A stretch of 12,131 nt of DNA from Thermococci archaeon (lineage in GTDB: Archaea; Methanobacteriota_B; Thermococci; Methanofastidiosales; B48-G16), in assembly GCA_030668905.1 (NCBI GenBank), contig DAOVEQ010000010.1, positions 1 through 12,131 on the forward strand, in the 5' to 3' direction. The translations under genes and the position numbers were made by a program. The notes under the pieces were generated by a model. It was given only the letters and a program-made list of their open reading frames with translations. It was not told where the DNA came from and did no database searches. Below, in pieces: positions 1 through 7,018 of this stretch. How positions within the stretch are numbered: the stretch's first letter is position 1; each line of letters opens with the position of its first letter.

Positions 1-1784
1 GGATAATATAATTTATGACACGTGTCTAGTTTTTCTCCCTCTTTAAAAAGTCTTTTTTTCCTGTTTTTGTTAGCTACCTCATAGATCTTTTCTCTATCTA
101 CATCCCCATAGATTACCAAAGCTTTCCTGAAATTAAGTTCCTTCAATTTTGGTTCTACTTTGGGTTTTATCTCTTTTTCCTTAGGAATTTCTACGATCTC
201 TGTAAATTCTTCTATTGCATGCTTCTTTGTTTCTCTATCTACCATTATTTCCTCTTTATCTTCTATTCTCTTTTCTTCCCTGAGTTCCTGTAAAATATCT
301 TCAAGATGAAAATTTAAATTATAGTCCTCATTCACCATCTGCACTATCTTTTCAAGTGCATCTTTGCTCTCCTTTTTATATTTCTCACAGATTATGTTTT
401 TTACATTTTCTTTCATGACATCTGGATCTATCTCAAAGATGGGCTGTCTCTCTCTGCCCTCATGCTGTGAAATTCTTGGTCTTATAGATGATAAAAAGGA
501 TCTTGACGTCTCTTCCTGCTTATCACCTATAACAGCCATACCTATAGGCAAATTCTGGATAAATTCCCTGTTTTTAAACATCCGTGGCATTTCTGAGGGC
601 ATTCTCCTCACAACGGCATTTATATCATCGCCATATACTAATTTATGACAAAAAAGAATATCCGTCTGGGAAAGAATTCTGGAATCCACTGCAGAAGGCT
701 GCTGTGTGGCAAGAACTATTGAACAACCGGGCTGCCTCCCCTGTCTCACATACTCCAACAGAGCATCAGATGCTGCTGTTTTTCTTCCTCCACCCGGAAC
801 TAATATGTGTGCCTCATCAATCAGGAGCCACGTAACTGGAATGCCTCCTATCATGCTTGATAACATGCCAGAGGCTTCCTGCCTCGAAACTATCTTTCTC
901 GTATTTAAAATGTTCCTCGCAAGGATTCCAACTACAAGAGCCCTGACGTTATCCTCTAAAAATGATATGTCTATAACTGAGATCTGGCCTCTTTTCGATA
1001 GATCTTTCAACTCTGTTCCTCTCTCATCAAATATCCCCCAGTTCTTTGCGCCTTTTAATCTCGCTATCAGAGCTCTCCTTGTAGCACTCTTAAATCCTTT
1101 TTCATGAGAAAGAATGGATTTTTCATCTTCTATTACATGCACCATGGCCTCTACACTGTAACCCTTCGCTTTTCCTTCTACAAACTTACCTTTTTTTGTC
1201 ACATAACCATTTTTGAGACATTCTATAGTTCTGTCCAGGAGTATTCCCATGACATCAAAACGATCAACATCAAAAGTGAGACACCAGTCCTCGACTGTCA
1301 GTTCAGATGGTCTTATCGTAAAAATTTTATCCCATGTTTCTTCGGGAGCCTCCTTTGTCTGTCCCTTTGGAATAAAAACCCTCACAGATTTTATGCCCTG
1401 CGGAGTAAGTCCCCATTCCTCAAGAGTAAGTTTTTCAGTTTCTACTTTATTTTTTTGTTTCATCGACCAGAAGATCCCCATCGGATCTATAACTATCACG
1501 CCAACAGCGTCATTTTTCAATGCGATCTCTTCCGCTATTACTCCTAAAGTATAGGATTTGCCTGATCCTCTCATTCCGCAGATGAATATAGCGTGAGGTG
1601 ATATAGAATCCACAAATACTCTTTTTCCAAAATAATCACTGTTTTCAGGGATCTCTGCAACTTTCCCGATATACATCCCAGCTCTCTCTCTATATTTCCT
1701 AAAAACACTCGATTTTCTACCTACAAACACGTAATCATCAGAAGATAATAAACTTAACTCCTTATCCACTACTATTCTATCCAT
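1..1784 (-). CDS. HerA/FtsK-type ATPase (DUF87-like), 3' end cut off by window edge
   Basis: The frame is open for 594 codons from ATG 1784 to the window edge, so the C-terminus is missing. Walker A is GMRGSGKS at residues 70-77. Walker B is LLIDEAH at about 320-326, with Asp323 and Glu324. A QGRQPG...LATQQP segment at about 348-363 matches the sensor and arginine region of the HerA/FtsK superfamily (COG0433). These are hexameric ATPases that pump or process DNA; family membership is clear, the substrate is not. The first 60 residues are too short to judge a HAS-barrel domain. After residue 440 the protein becomes highly charged (K/E-rich), which suggests a separate C-terminal domain or tail. 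Translation probably depends on the upstream GTPase gene: the start lies 13 bp inside that gene's end and is preceded by GGTGAA three bases before the ATG. No nurA, mre11 or rad50 is visible here, so this is probably not the canonical HerA of DNA end resection. Confidence 0.85.
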   Translation of the reverse strand, partial: MDRIVVDKELSLLSSDDYVFVGRKSSVFRKYRERAGMYIGKVAEIPENSDYFGKRVFVDSISPHAIFICGMRGSGKSYTLGVIAEEIALKNDAVGVIVIDPMGIFWSMKQKNKVETEKLTLEEWGLTPQGIKSVRVFIPKGQTKEAPEETWDKIFTIRPSELTVEDWCLTFDVDRFDVMGILLDRTIECLKNGYVTKKGKFVEGKAKGYSVEAMVHVIEDEKSILSHEKGFKSATRRALIARLKGAKNWGIFDERGTELKDLSKRGQISVIDISFLEDNVRALVVGILARNILNTRKIVSRQEASGMLSSMIGGIPVTWLLIDEAHILVPGGGRKTAASDALLEYVRQGRQPGCSIVLATQQPSAVDSRILSQTDILFCHKLVYGDDINAVVRRMPSEMPRMFKNREFIQNLPIGMAVIGDKQEETSRSFLSSIRPRISQHEGRERQPIFEIDPDVMKENVKNIICEKYKKESKDALEKIVQMVNEDYNLNFHLEDILQELREEKRIEDKEEIMVDRETKKHAIEEFTEIVEIPKEKEIKPKVEPKLKELNFRKALVIYGDVDREKIYEVANKNRKKRLFKEGEKLDTCHKLYY

Positions 1785-3355
1785 TTTTTCACCTGCAGAA
1801 CTTTTTCAACTCCTCCTATTCCTTTTGATCTTCCTTCTCTAAAAATAAATTTTTCTCCTTCTTCTATATGGTACGAATTGTATTTAAATCTCATCCTCAC
1901 TTTAGCACGATCCCCTACACTGAGATACTCTTTCCCATATATCTCTTCAAATCGTACACTCTCAGAGATAGTTTCCAGGTGCAATACCGGCTCGTAACCT
2001 TCCTTTATTGTTGTCGGGTGGGAGAGTATGAAAACATCTCCTATAAACTCCCTAATTCTTCTACCCTCTTTCTCTGCAAGTACCATGCCCCTCCTTATCT
2101 CTTCTTTTTTTACATTCTTCAATGCTATCCCTATAACGTCCCCAACCTCAGCTTTATTTAGATAATGATAATGCTCCATTATTGTCTGTCCCTTTATTTT
2201 TCTGTATCCCTCTTCAAAAGGTCCTAAATAAAGATCTCTATTGTTTTCTACGACTCCCTGCATCACTCTCCCGGTAACCACAGTTCCCACACCTTTTATA
2301 GAATAAACTTTGTCTATGTACATCAAAAACGGTTTTTCTAATGTTTCAGGCTTCTTGAATCTGTCTGGAAGGTTAAAAAGGAGCTTATCTAGAAGATCAA
2401 ATCCCTCTTTTGTAACAGCTGAACATTTTACTATAGGAACAATTTTTTCATTCTCTATGTTTATATTGGGATTTTTTATTTTGTACGGCACTCTACCTAA
2501 CTTTTTTAACAAAATACTCAGATTTTCCTCTACATTTTTTGATTCCTCGTTGTTTACCTTGTCCATTTTTGTGAGAGCTATTATCATGGGCATATCCATA
2601 GCTATTGCTATCCCCATGTGCTCCTTAGTTATCGAGGTCGCACCTTCAGAAGCATCTATTACCAGAAGTGCATAATCAACTTTCTGACCTAAAATGCCCC
2701 TTATCGTCGTTCTGAGCCATGGTGCATGCCCAGGACAGTCAACGAACGAGATTAACCTTCCCGCTTTATCCACAACTTCAGCAACTTCTTTTTTATTTAG
2801 CGGATTTCTGAGCTTCATTGGATTCCCTTTTTCATCAAAACCGTAAACGGCATAAGCTATCTCGGCAGTCAATCCTCTTTCTATTTCATGCGGCAGAAAA
2901 TCCAGAAATATTCTAGTTTTTCCTGATCCGTCATCTTCCTGATCTGTTATCAGACTGCCAATAAGCGTAGATTTTCCGTGATCTACATGTCCTATTGTTC
3001 CGATCACTACATGACTTTTATTCCGCATATTATGATTATTCTCTATTGTAATCCTTGCAAAAACGCCATTTTTATCAAATCTCTCCACTCTTTTTATTTC
3101 TGCTCCCACTTCCTTTGAAATCTCCTTTATAACGTTTAAAGTTTCCAAAAACTTCTTTTCTGTCAAACTACAAACATTTCCATCATCATAAACGCCTATA
3201 ATATAATATGCAGTACCGTTTCCTCTTTCTAGTCTAAACTTCATCTGAGAAACCAGCCTCTGCTTCCTTTCCTTAGAAAGATGGCCTCCATTCAGATAGG
3301 ATTTGAACTCTATATTATGCTTTTCGCCCTCGGTCAGGATCTTCTCAATGCTCAT
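1772..3355 (-). CDS. GTPBP1-like translational GTPase (EF-1A/EF-Tu superfamily)
   Basis: This 527-residue protein has all five G motifs: G1 GHVDHGKS (122-129), G2 Thr163 in GLTAE, G3 DCPGH (206-210), G4 TKMD (262-265) and G5 SA (312-313). Beta-barrel domains II and III follow from about 341 to the end. An N-terminal domain of about 110 residues, absent from EF-1A and EF-Tu, is the hallmark of the GTPBP1/GTPBP2 family. In animals GTPBP1 and GTPBP2 act in ribosome surveillance and can deliver aminoacyl-tRNA; the archaeal role is much less studied. It is a cytoplasmic GTPase. There is no Shine-Dalgarno before ATG 3355, and a TATA-like box lies about 28 nt upstream, so the message is probably leaderless. 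The 3' end overlaps the HerA-like gene by 13 bp, which implies one transcript. Confidence 0.88.
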   Translation of the reverse strand: MSIEKILTEGEKHNIEFKSYLNGGHLSKERKQRLVSQMKFRLERGNGTAYYIIGVYDDGNVCSLTEKKFLETLNVIKEISKEVGAEIKRVERFDKNGVFARITIENNHNMRNKSHVVIGTIGHVDHGKSTLIGSLITDQEDDGSGKTRIFLDFLPHEIERGLTAEIAYAVYGFDEKGNPMKLRNPLNKKEVAEVVDKAGRLISFVDCPGHAPWLRTTIRGILGQKVDYALLVIDASEGATSITKEHMGIAIAMDMPMIIALTKMDKVNNEESKNVEENLSILLKKLGRVPYKIKNPNINIENEKIVPIVKCSAVTKEGFDLLDKLLFNLPDRFKKPETLEKPFLMYIDKVYSIKGVGTVVTGRVMQGVVENNRDLYLGPFEEGYRKIKGQTIMEHYHYLNKAEVGDVIGIALKNVKKEEIRRGMVLAEKEGRRIREFIGDVFILSHPTTIKEGYEPVLHLETISESVRFEEIYGKEYLSVGDRAKVRMRFKYNSYHIEEGEKFIFREGRSKGIGGVEKVLQVKKWIE

Positions 3356-3376
3356 TATTAAAATAGTATAGGGTTG

Positions 3377-3391
3377 ATAATAAATATCTTC
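3377..3391 (-). promoter_or_regulatory. TATA-like promoter of the GTPase-HerA unit
   Basis: Read on the minus strand this is GAAGATATTTATTAT, an A+T box with purines in front. Its centre lies about 28 nt from ATG 3355, the distance expected between a TATA box and the start of transcription, so the start codon would be at or next to the RNA 5' end. Confidence 0.45.
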
Positions 3392-3396
3392 TGTTC

Positions 3397-3424
3397 GAAA
3401 AAATAAAAAAGAAAAAGAGAGAAT
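3397..3424 (-). terminator. T-rich archaeal terminator after the histone gene
   Basis: Immediately after the histone stop codon the minus strand reads as successive T5, T6 and T6 runs with little else. This is the usual archaeal oligo-T terminator, with no hairpin. It separates the histone transcript from the GTPase promoter that follows. Confidence 0.6.
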
Positions 3425-3425
3425 C

Positions 3426-3629
3426 TTATCTCTTTACTGCCAGAACAACGTCTTCTTTTTTCACAGTCTTTCTTCCTGCGTGTTCAGCGAGGGATACAGC
3501 CTCTCTTGCAAGGTCAATACCCTCCTGCTCCAATATTTTCGCTAATTCCTTTGATGCGTCTTCACTAACTCTTTCCGCACCTGCTTTTCTAATAAGCTTA
3601 TCTACCGAAGCCTTTGCTATTATAGCCAT
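3426..3629 (-). CDS. Archaeal histone (HMf family)
   Basis: This 67-residue single histone fold wraps DNA as dimers that can stack into longer fibres. Residues 17-21 (GAERV) and 51-55 (AGRKT) match the two DNA-contact loops of HMfA/HMfB. By alignment from memory with HMfB, Gly17 corresponds to Gly16 (superhelix stacking), and Leu47, His50 and Asp60 correspond to the tetramer-interface residues Leu46, His49 and Asp59. Polymerisation is therefore likely retained. The usual Arg10 DNA contact appears as Lys11. The protein ends right after the fold (AVKR) with no tail. The start is fixed by GAGGTGA seven to eight bases upstream. It is monocistronic, with its own promoter and terminator. Confidence 0.95.
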   Translation of the reverse strand: MAIIAKASVDKLIRKAGAERVSEDASKELAKILEQEGIDLAREAVSLAEHAGRKTVKKEDVVLAVKR

Positions 3630-3678
3630 TTATTTCACCTCTTATTTTTTTTATTCTGTGAGATTTCTAATCTAAGAG

Positions 3679-3693
3679 TATTTAAAGCTTTCG
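3679..3693 (-). promoter_or_regulatory. BRE/TATA promoter of the histone gene
   Basis: On the minus strand CGAAAGC followed by TTTAAATA is a near-consensus archaeal BRE plus TATA box. Transcription would start near 3656, leaving a leader of about 27 nt that includes the GAGGTGA ribosome-binding site. Confidence 0.7.
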
Positions 3694-3913
3694 GTATAAT
3701 CCAACAGAGAGGATACGATTTGTTATATGAAACATTAGATAGATGGAATATTTACAAAGTTCAAAAATATGAAAATACTTATTTACTGTATCTAATTCGA
3801 GATCAATATTTTGATAAAAGTATGATGTATTCATTGATACTCAAAGCTTTTTAAAGAAAATTCAAAAATTAAAATTGATTAAAAATTTTTTATAGATTAT
3901 ATATAGAGGAATA

Positions 3914-3928
3914 CGAAAAATTTAAATA
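3914..3928 (+). promoter_or_regulatory. BRE/TATA promoter of the PATAN-like gene pair
   Basis: CGAAAAA followed by TTTAAATA is a strong archaeal BRE plus TATA box. Transcription would start at about 3946-3951, practically on the start codon, so the first gene is likely leaderless. Confidence 0.7.
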
Positions 3929-3945
3929 GGTACATTGTAATAAAC

Positions 3946-4365
3946 ATGGTGAAAATGAAAAATATGAAAGTGAAATACAGAAGAGGAAACTTAAAAGATA
4001 TTATTGAGTCTCTCCTAAAAGATCGTTTTACAGGTAGTCTTAAACTTGAGAGAGGAGAAATACTATTTTCAGAGGGTAAATTAATTTTTGTCGTTTATGA
4101 TAATAAGTTAGGAAAAAAGAACCTAAAATCCATCGACGAAACATTTGATTACAGTGTAGAAGAACTGGAAAATGAGGAGCTTCAATTGAGAATCAGATGG
4201 TATAAGCTTATAAGTGGGATAGAGGGGGGTAAAAATAGAGAAGAAATGATAGAAGATCTCGGTATCCGGAATGTAGATAAGAAATACATGATGAAAATTT
4301 TAGAAAAAGAGGATCTTTTATATCTTTTAAAAGAGAGTGGTGATAATGCTCCTTCTGAGGAATAA
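3946..4365 (+). CDS. Small PATAN/DUF2226-like protein, first of an overlapping pair
   Basis: This 139-residue soluble protein has no membrane segment. Residues 16-50 carry the pattern of the PATAN/DUF4388 and archaeal DUF2226 families: a helix (LKDIIESLLKD), then R/F-TGSLKL, a short strand, and SEGKLIFVVYDN. Such modules are found in signalling proteins (PatA-type response regulators in cyanobacteria); their biochemical role in archaea is unknown. The second half (about 75-139) is helical and looks like a winged-helix-type segment (REEMIEDLGI...MMKILEKEDLLYLL), but I cannot confirm this. The TATA box sits so close that ATG 3946 would be leaderless; ATG 3955, preceded by GGTGA, is an alternative. 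The end overlaps the next gene. Family assignment is by motif from memory. Confidence 0.7.
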   Translation: MVKMKNMKVKYRRGNLKDIIESLLKDRFTGSLKLERGEILFSEGKLIFVVYDNKLGKKNLKSIDETFDYSVEELENEELQLRIRWYKLISGIEGGKNREEMIEDLGIRNVDKKYMMKILEKEDLLYLLKESGDNAPSEE

Positions 4366-4921
4366 ACCTTTAGTTCAGAATCTAAAATCAAACTATGTCA
4401 GAATAGAGGAATTGATACTCGAAATGAAAGAAAAGAAGCTTACTGGATTTATTGAAGTCAAGCTTAAAAATAGTAAAGATATTCTGCTCTACAACTCTGG
4501 CAAAGTTGTGAAAGTACTGAGAATTGACCCGGATGTGCGTATCACGGATAAGAATAGTGTTGTATTTGATCTGGTGAGGGTAGGTGCTGTATTCAGTGTT
4601 TATGAGATGAAAGAAAACTTTGTTAAGATGATCTTGTTTTCTATTGAAAATGAACTTTTGTATAAAAATCTCACCACTGAGTTCATAGACATAAGGAAAC
4701 TAATGAAAAAACTTCAGAAAGATGAGTTCAGTGGAGTTATCCATGTATGCCATGGGGATTGTGAAGGTGGTATCCTCATGGAATCTGGGCTTCCTTCTGA
4801 ATCGGTATATATGGAGAAAGATGTAATAGAAGAAGGAGCCGAAGCGTTAGAAAATATAGTCCGAGAATCAGAAAGAAAAATTACAAATGTGGATGTTTTC
4901 ACCGATAAAAAAAAGAGATAA
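4346..4921 (+). CDS. PATAN/DUF2226-like protein with two module copies
   Basis: About 191 residues from ATG 4346, which follows GGTGAT. In-frame GTG codons at 4337 and 4340 are possible earlier starts. The gene overlaps its upstream neighbour by 20 bases, so translation is probably coupled. It contains two copies of the module seen in the first protein: IEELILEMKEKKLTGFIEV near residue 20, followed by YNSGKVVKVL; and IRKLMKKLQKDEFSGVIHV near residue 118, followed by MESGLPSESVYME. Each copy is helix, then an (F/L)(T/S)G turn, a strand, and an xSGK/xSGLP hairpin. The protein is soluble and charged, with a lysine-rich C-terminus. It may act in the same complex as its neighbour, perhaps in signalling with the converging histidine kinase, but that is inference. 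A frameshift within one ancestral gene is the alternative. Confidence 0.7.
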   Translation: MLLLRNKPLVQNLKSNYVRIEELILEMKEKKLTGFIEVKLKNSKDILLYNSGKVVKVLRIDPDVRITDKNSVVFDLVRVGAVFSVYEMKENFVKMILFSIENELLYKNLTTEFIDIRKLMKKLQKDEFSGVIHVCHGDCEGGILMESGLPSESVYMEKDVIEEGAEALENIVRESERKITNVDVFTDKKKR

Positions 4922-4986
4922 TCTGATATTGGAATGGAAAGTGTTTTCTTTTGATACAACATTTTCGTCATCAATTATTAGTATTC

Positions 4987-6558
4987 TCATCTCATCGCCG
5001 CCTCCATTTGTTTATGGCTCCGTTGAGGATGTACGTTCCTGGTGGAAACTCCATTTATCACCGGGAGAGTAACAACTATCTCTGTTCCTTTTTCTACATC
5101 CATTATATCGAATTTTCCGTTGAATCTCTCGAGAATTTTTTTTACGAGATACAGTCCCATCCCCGTTCTTTTTGATAATGTTTCAAGATTCTCAAGGATA
5201 TCTTCTCTTTTTTCCTTTGAAATTCCAAAACTATTATCGTGTATATGTATATTACAAAAGCCATCTTTTTCTTCCGTTTTTATATCTATAATTACTTTAT
5301 CCTGAAAAGTGAACTCTACAGAATTTTCAAGAATGTTGAAGAACACTTTATCAAGAAAATCGTTAGCTTTGACATAATAGTGCTTATTCATGTCAAGATT
5401 TACTTTTATTTCTTTATCAAAGTACGCTTTTATTTTCTCTATGGATCGCTCTATAGATTTATTCAGATCGAACTTCTCTGTTTTTGTGTCTTCTATTTCC
5501 TTCAATGCCTTTATACGTCCTGTGAGTATACCTGATTTCATTACGGATTTTCTTATACTATCCACATTTTTTTCTTTTGTTTTCTTATCTCTCGCTCTCT
5601 GGAGGAGATATAGATATCCTAAGGTAATCTGATTGATGTTTCCTATATCATGTGCCAGGACATCTGCATAGAACTCTGCTTCCTTTCGTGCTTTTTCTCT
5701 TTGTTGCTCTGCTTTTTTACGCTCGGTAATATCTCTTGCAATTCCTTGAACGCCAATAATTGCCTCATTTTCTAGAATTGGCCTCGTCCTCAACGTAAAG
5801 ATCCTTGTATTCCCATTTTTTGTCTTGATTTTCAATTCGTATGACTGTAGTTCTCCATCCAAAGTTTTTTCATATATTTGTACCGATTTTTCTCGATCTT
5901 CTTCAGCCACAAGTTTCAACGACTGTTTCCCAATCAACTCCCCCCTCTTATATCCAAGACTTTTCTCGAACATTTTATTTATCGACGTGTACCTTCCTCT
6001 TGCATCAGCAGTCCAAATTACGTCATAGGCATTTTCAAATAAATCCCTATACTTTTCTTCCGATACTTTCAACATTTCCTCTGCCCGCTTGCGCTTAGTT
6101 ATATCTCTTAGGATACTTATACTCCCAACAATCTCTCCATTTTCTTCCACTGGAGAAACGTAAATTTCGAGATATAATTTTTTGCCGTCTTTTGTTTTTA
6201 ATTCAACTTCAAACGGAGGGACTTCAATGTACACCATTACTTTAGCAAGGGCAACTGTCATCTTTGATAAACTCTTTGAAGTAAAAAATTTTAAAGTGTT
6301 AAAACGTTTTCCAATGACATCTTTTCCAGCATATCCCCCAATTTCAGCAATTTCTTTATTCATTTTAATGATTTTGCCTGTTCTGTCCAGTAATAATACT
6401 CCATCTTTTGTGCTATTAAAAATAGCTGACAATTCCCTTTCAGATTCTCTGAGCGCCTCCTCTACCCTGTTATGCTCAGTCTCTAATTTTTCCAATTCTT
6501 CAATTCTTTGACGTGACTCCTTTATAAGTTGATCTTTTGATCTCTCTTCATCACTCAT
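4987..6558 (-). CDS. Soluble PAS-PAS sensor histidine kinase
   Basis: This 523-residue protein has no transmembrane segment, so it senses an internal signal. Order: coiled-coil start (about 8-45), PAS/PAC 1 (about 40-160, ending RDITKRK), PAS/PAC 2 (about 165-285, ending RDITERK), dimerisation/H-box with phospho-acceptor His303 (LAHDIGNINQ), and HATPase. The HATPase has an N-box at FFNILEN (Asn408, Asn412), a G1 box DNSFGI (441-446) and a G2 box GMGL (466-469). The HDIGNINQ H-box is typical of archaeal PAS kinases. The G1 box has Ser443 where Gly is usual. Residues 503-523 are a basic tail outside the kinase fold. The start at 6558 has a weak GAGG ribosome-binding site. The nearest genes on the other strand converge on it. 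No response regulator lies in the window, so the partner is unknown. Confidence 0.9.
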   Translation of the reverse strand: MSDEERSKDQLIKESRQRIEELEKLETEHNRVEEALRESERELSAIFNSTKDGVLLLDRTGKIIKMNKEIAEIGGYAGKDVIGKRFNTLKFFTSKSLSKMTVALAKVMVYIEVPPFEVELKTKDGKKLYLEIYVSPVEENGEIVGSISILRDITKRKRAEEMLKVSEEKYRDLFENAYDVIWTADARGRYTSINKMFEKSLGYKRGELIGKQSLKLVAEEDREKSVQIYEKTLDGELQSYELKIKTKNGNTRIFTLRTRPILENEAIIGVQGIARDITERKKAEQQREKARKEAEFYADVLAHDIGNINQITLGYLYLLQRARDKKTKEKNVDSIRKSVMKSGILTGRIKALKEIEDTKTEKFDLNKSIERSIEKIKAYFDKEIKVNLDMNKHYYVKANDFLDKVFFNILENSVEFTFQDKVIIDIKTEEKDGFCNIHIHDNSFGISKEKREDILENLETLSKRTGMGLYLVKKILERFNGKFDIMDVEKGTEIVVTLPVINGVSTRNVHPQRSHKQMEAAMR

Positions 6559-6604
6559 TTATTTGCCTCATAGCTCTCTGTTATCTTATGCACTTATACC
6601 AAAA

Positions 6605-6618
6605 GATATTTAAAAATC
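6605..6618 (-). promoter_or_regulatory. TATA promoter of the histidine kinase
   Basis: On the minus strand TTTAAATA is preceded by GATTTT, a good TATA box. Transcription would start near 6585, giving a leader of about 27 nt. Confidence 0.5.
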
Positions 6619-6691
6619 TTTTCTATCTAAAAAATTAACACTAGTTAGAAGACCACTTTACACGCACCTTTTTCTTCAAAAAATGCGCCCG

Positions 6692-6703
6692 AAAAAAAGA
6701 AAA
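6692..6703 (-). terminator. T-rich terminator of tRNA-Phe
   Basis: Seven bases past the tRNA 3' end the minus strand reads TTTTCTTTTTTT, an oligo-T archaeal terminator. Confidence 0.6.
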
Positions 6704-6709
6704 GGTTGA

Positions 6710-6784
6710 TGCCGCGGGCCGGATTTGAACCGGCGAGATACCAGATCTTCAGTCTGGCGCCCTCCCGGGCTAGGCGACCGCGGC
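6710..6784 (-). tRNA. tRNA-Phe (GAA)
   Basis: The 75-base minus-strand gene folds as a complete cloverleaf. The acceptor pairs GCCGCGG with CCGCGGC and the discriminator is A. The D-stem is GCC/GGC. The anticodon stem CCAGA/TCTGG closes the loop CTGAAGA with anticodon GAA. The T-arm is GCCGG-TTCAAAT-CCGGC. No intron is present and the CCA end is not encoded. It has its own TATA promoter and T-rich terminator, so it is transcribed alone. I saw no duplicated tRNA 3' end or integrase that would mark an integrated element. Confidence 0.97.
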
Positions 6785-6808
6785 ACAATATGATCTTGGA
6801 GATTACTG

Positions 6809-6823
6809 TTTAAAAGTTTTTCG
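6809..6823 (-). promoter_or_regulatory. BRE/TATA promoter of tRNA-Phe
   Basis: On the minus strand CGAAAAA then CTTTTAAA forms a BRE plus TATA box. Its centre is about 28 nt from the tRNA 5' end, as expected for transcription starting at or just before the mature end. Confidence 0.65.
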
Positions 6824-6834
6824 TACTCTACAAT

Positions 6835-6851
6835 AGAAAGCTATTTAAATA
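6835..6851 (+). promoter_or_regulatory. BRE/TATA promoter in the trpB2 upstream region
   Basis: AGAAAG followed by TTTAAATA (6844-6851) predicts transcription from about 6871-6874, some 145 nt before trpB2. A 14-codon frame starts at ATG 6871, right at that predicted start. A weaker box in GCTTTATTCT (6962-6971) could give trpB2 a shorter leader instead. Confidence 0.5.
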
Positions 6852-7018
6852 AACCATGCTTTTACACTTTATGAAAATTGGGCTAGAAACCGGTGAATAT
6901 TTTTGGAAGAATTAAGGTAGCATACTTCAGCTCAAAGATACTTTTCTTATGGCGTTGATTCGCTTTATTCTTTTAGATTGAATTTTTAGATTAAATAATA
7001 ATTTAAAGAGGTGATATT

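Larger units (their letters stand above)
3630..3945. other. A+T-rich divergent intergenic region
   Basis: About 316 bases lie between the divergent histone and PATAN-like genes. The region holds the histone promoter at its left end and the PATAN-like promoter at its right end. In between I see an inverted repeat ATCAA-n4-TTGAT (3802-3815), further TTGAT copies at 3834 and 3878, and a frame without a normal start codon (3720-3854). No RNA gene is evident. Confidence 0.6.

Noticed and set aside
364..1554. Several plus-strand frames of 80-147 codons
   Set aside because: They lie opposite the minus-strand HerA-like gene, which has clear Walker A and B motifs, and their translations are rich in Ser, Phe and Cys with no recognisable motif.
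3802..3815. ATCAA/TTGAT inverted repeat as an operator
   Set aside because: The arms are only 5 bp in very A+T-rich DNA and lie about 110 bp from either promoter, so chance is the simpler explanation.
5042..6511. Plus-strand frames opposite the histidine kinase
   Set aside because: They are antisense to a gene with intact PAS, H-box and HATPase motifs and show no start signals or family features.
6710..6784. tRNA-Phe as an attachment site for an integrated element
   Set aside because: No second copy of the tRNA 3' end and no integrase gene are visible in the window; the genes downstream of the tRNA look native.
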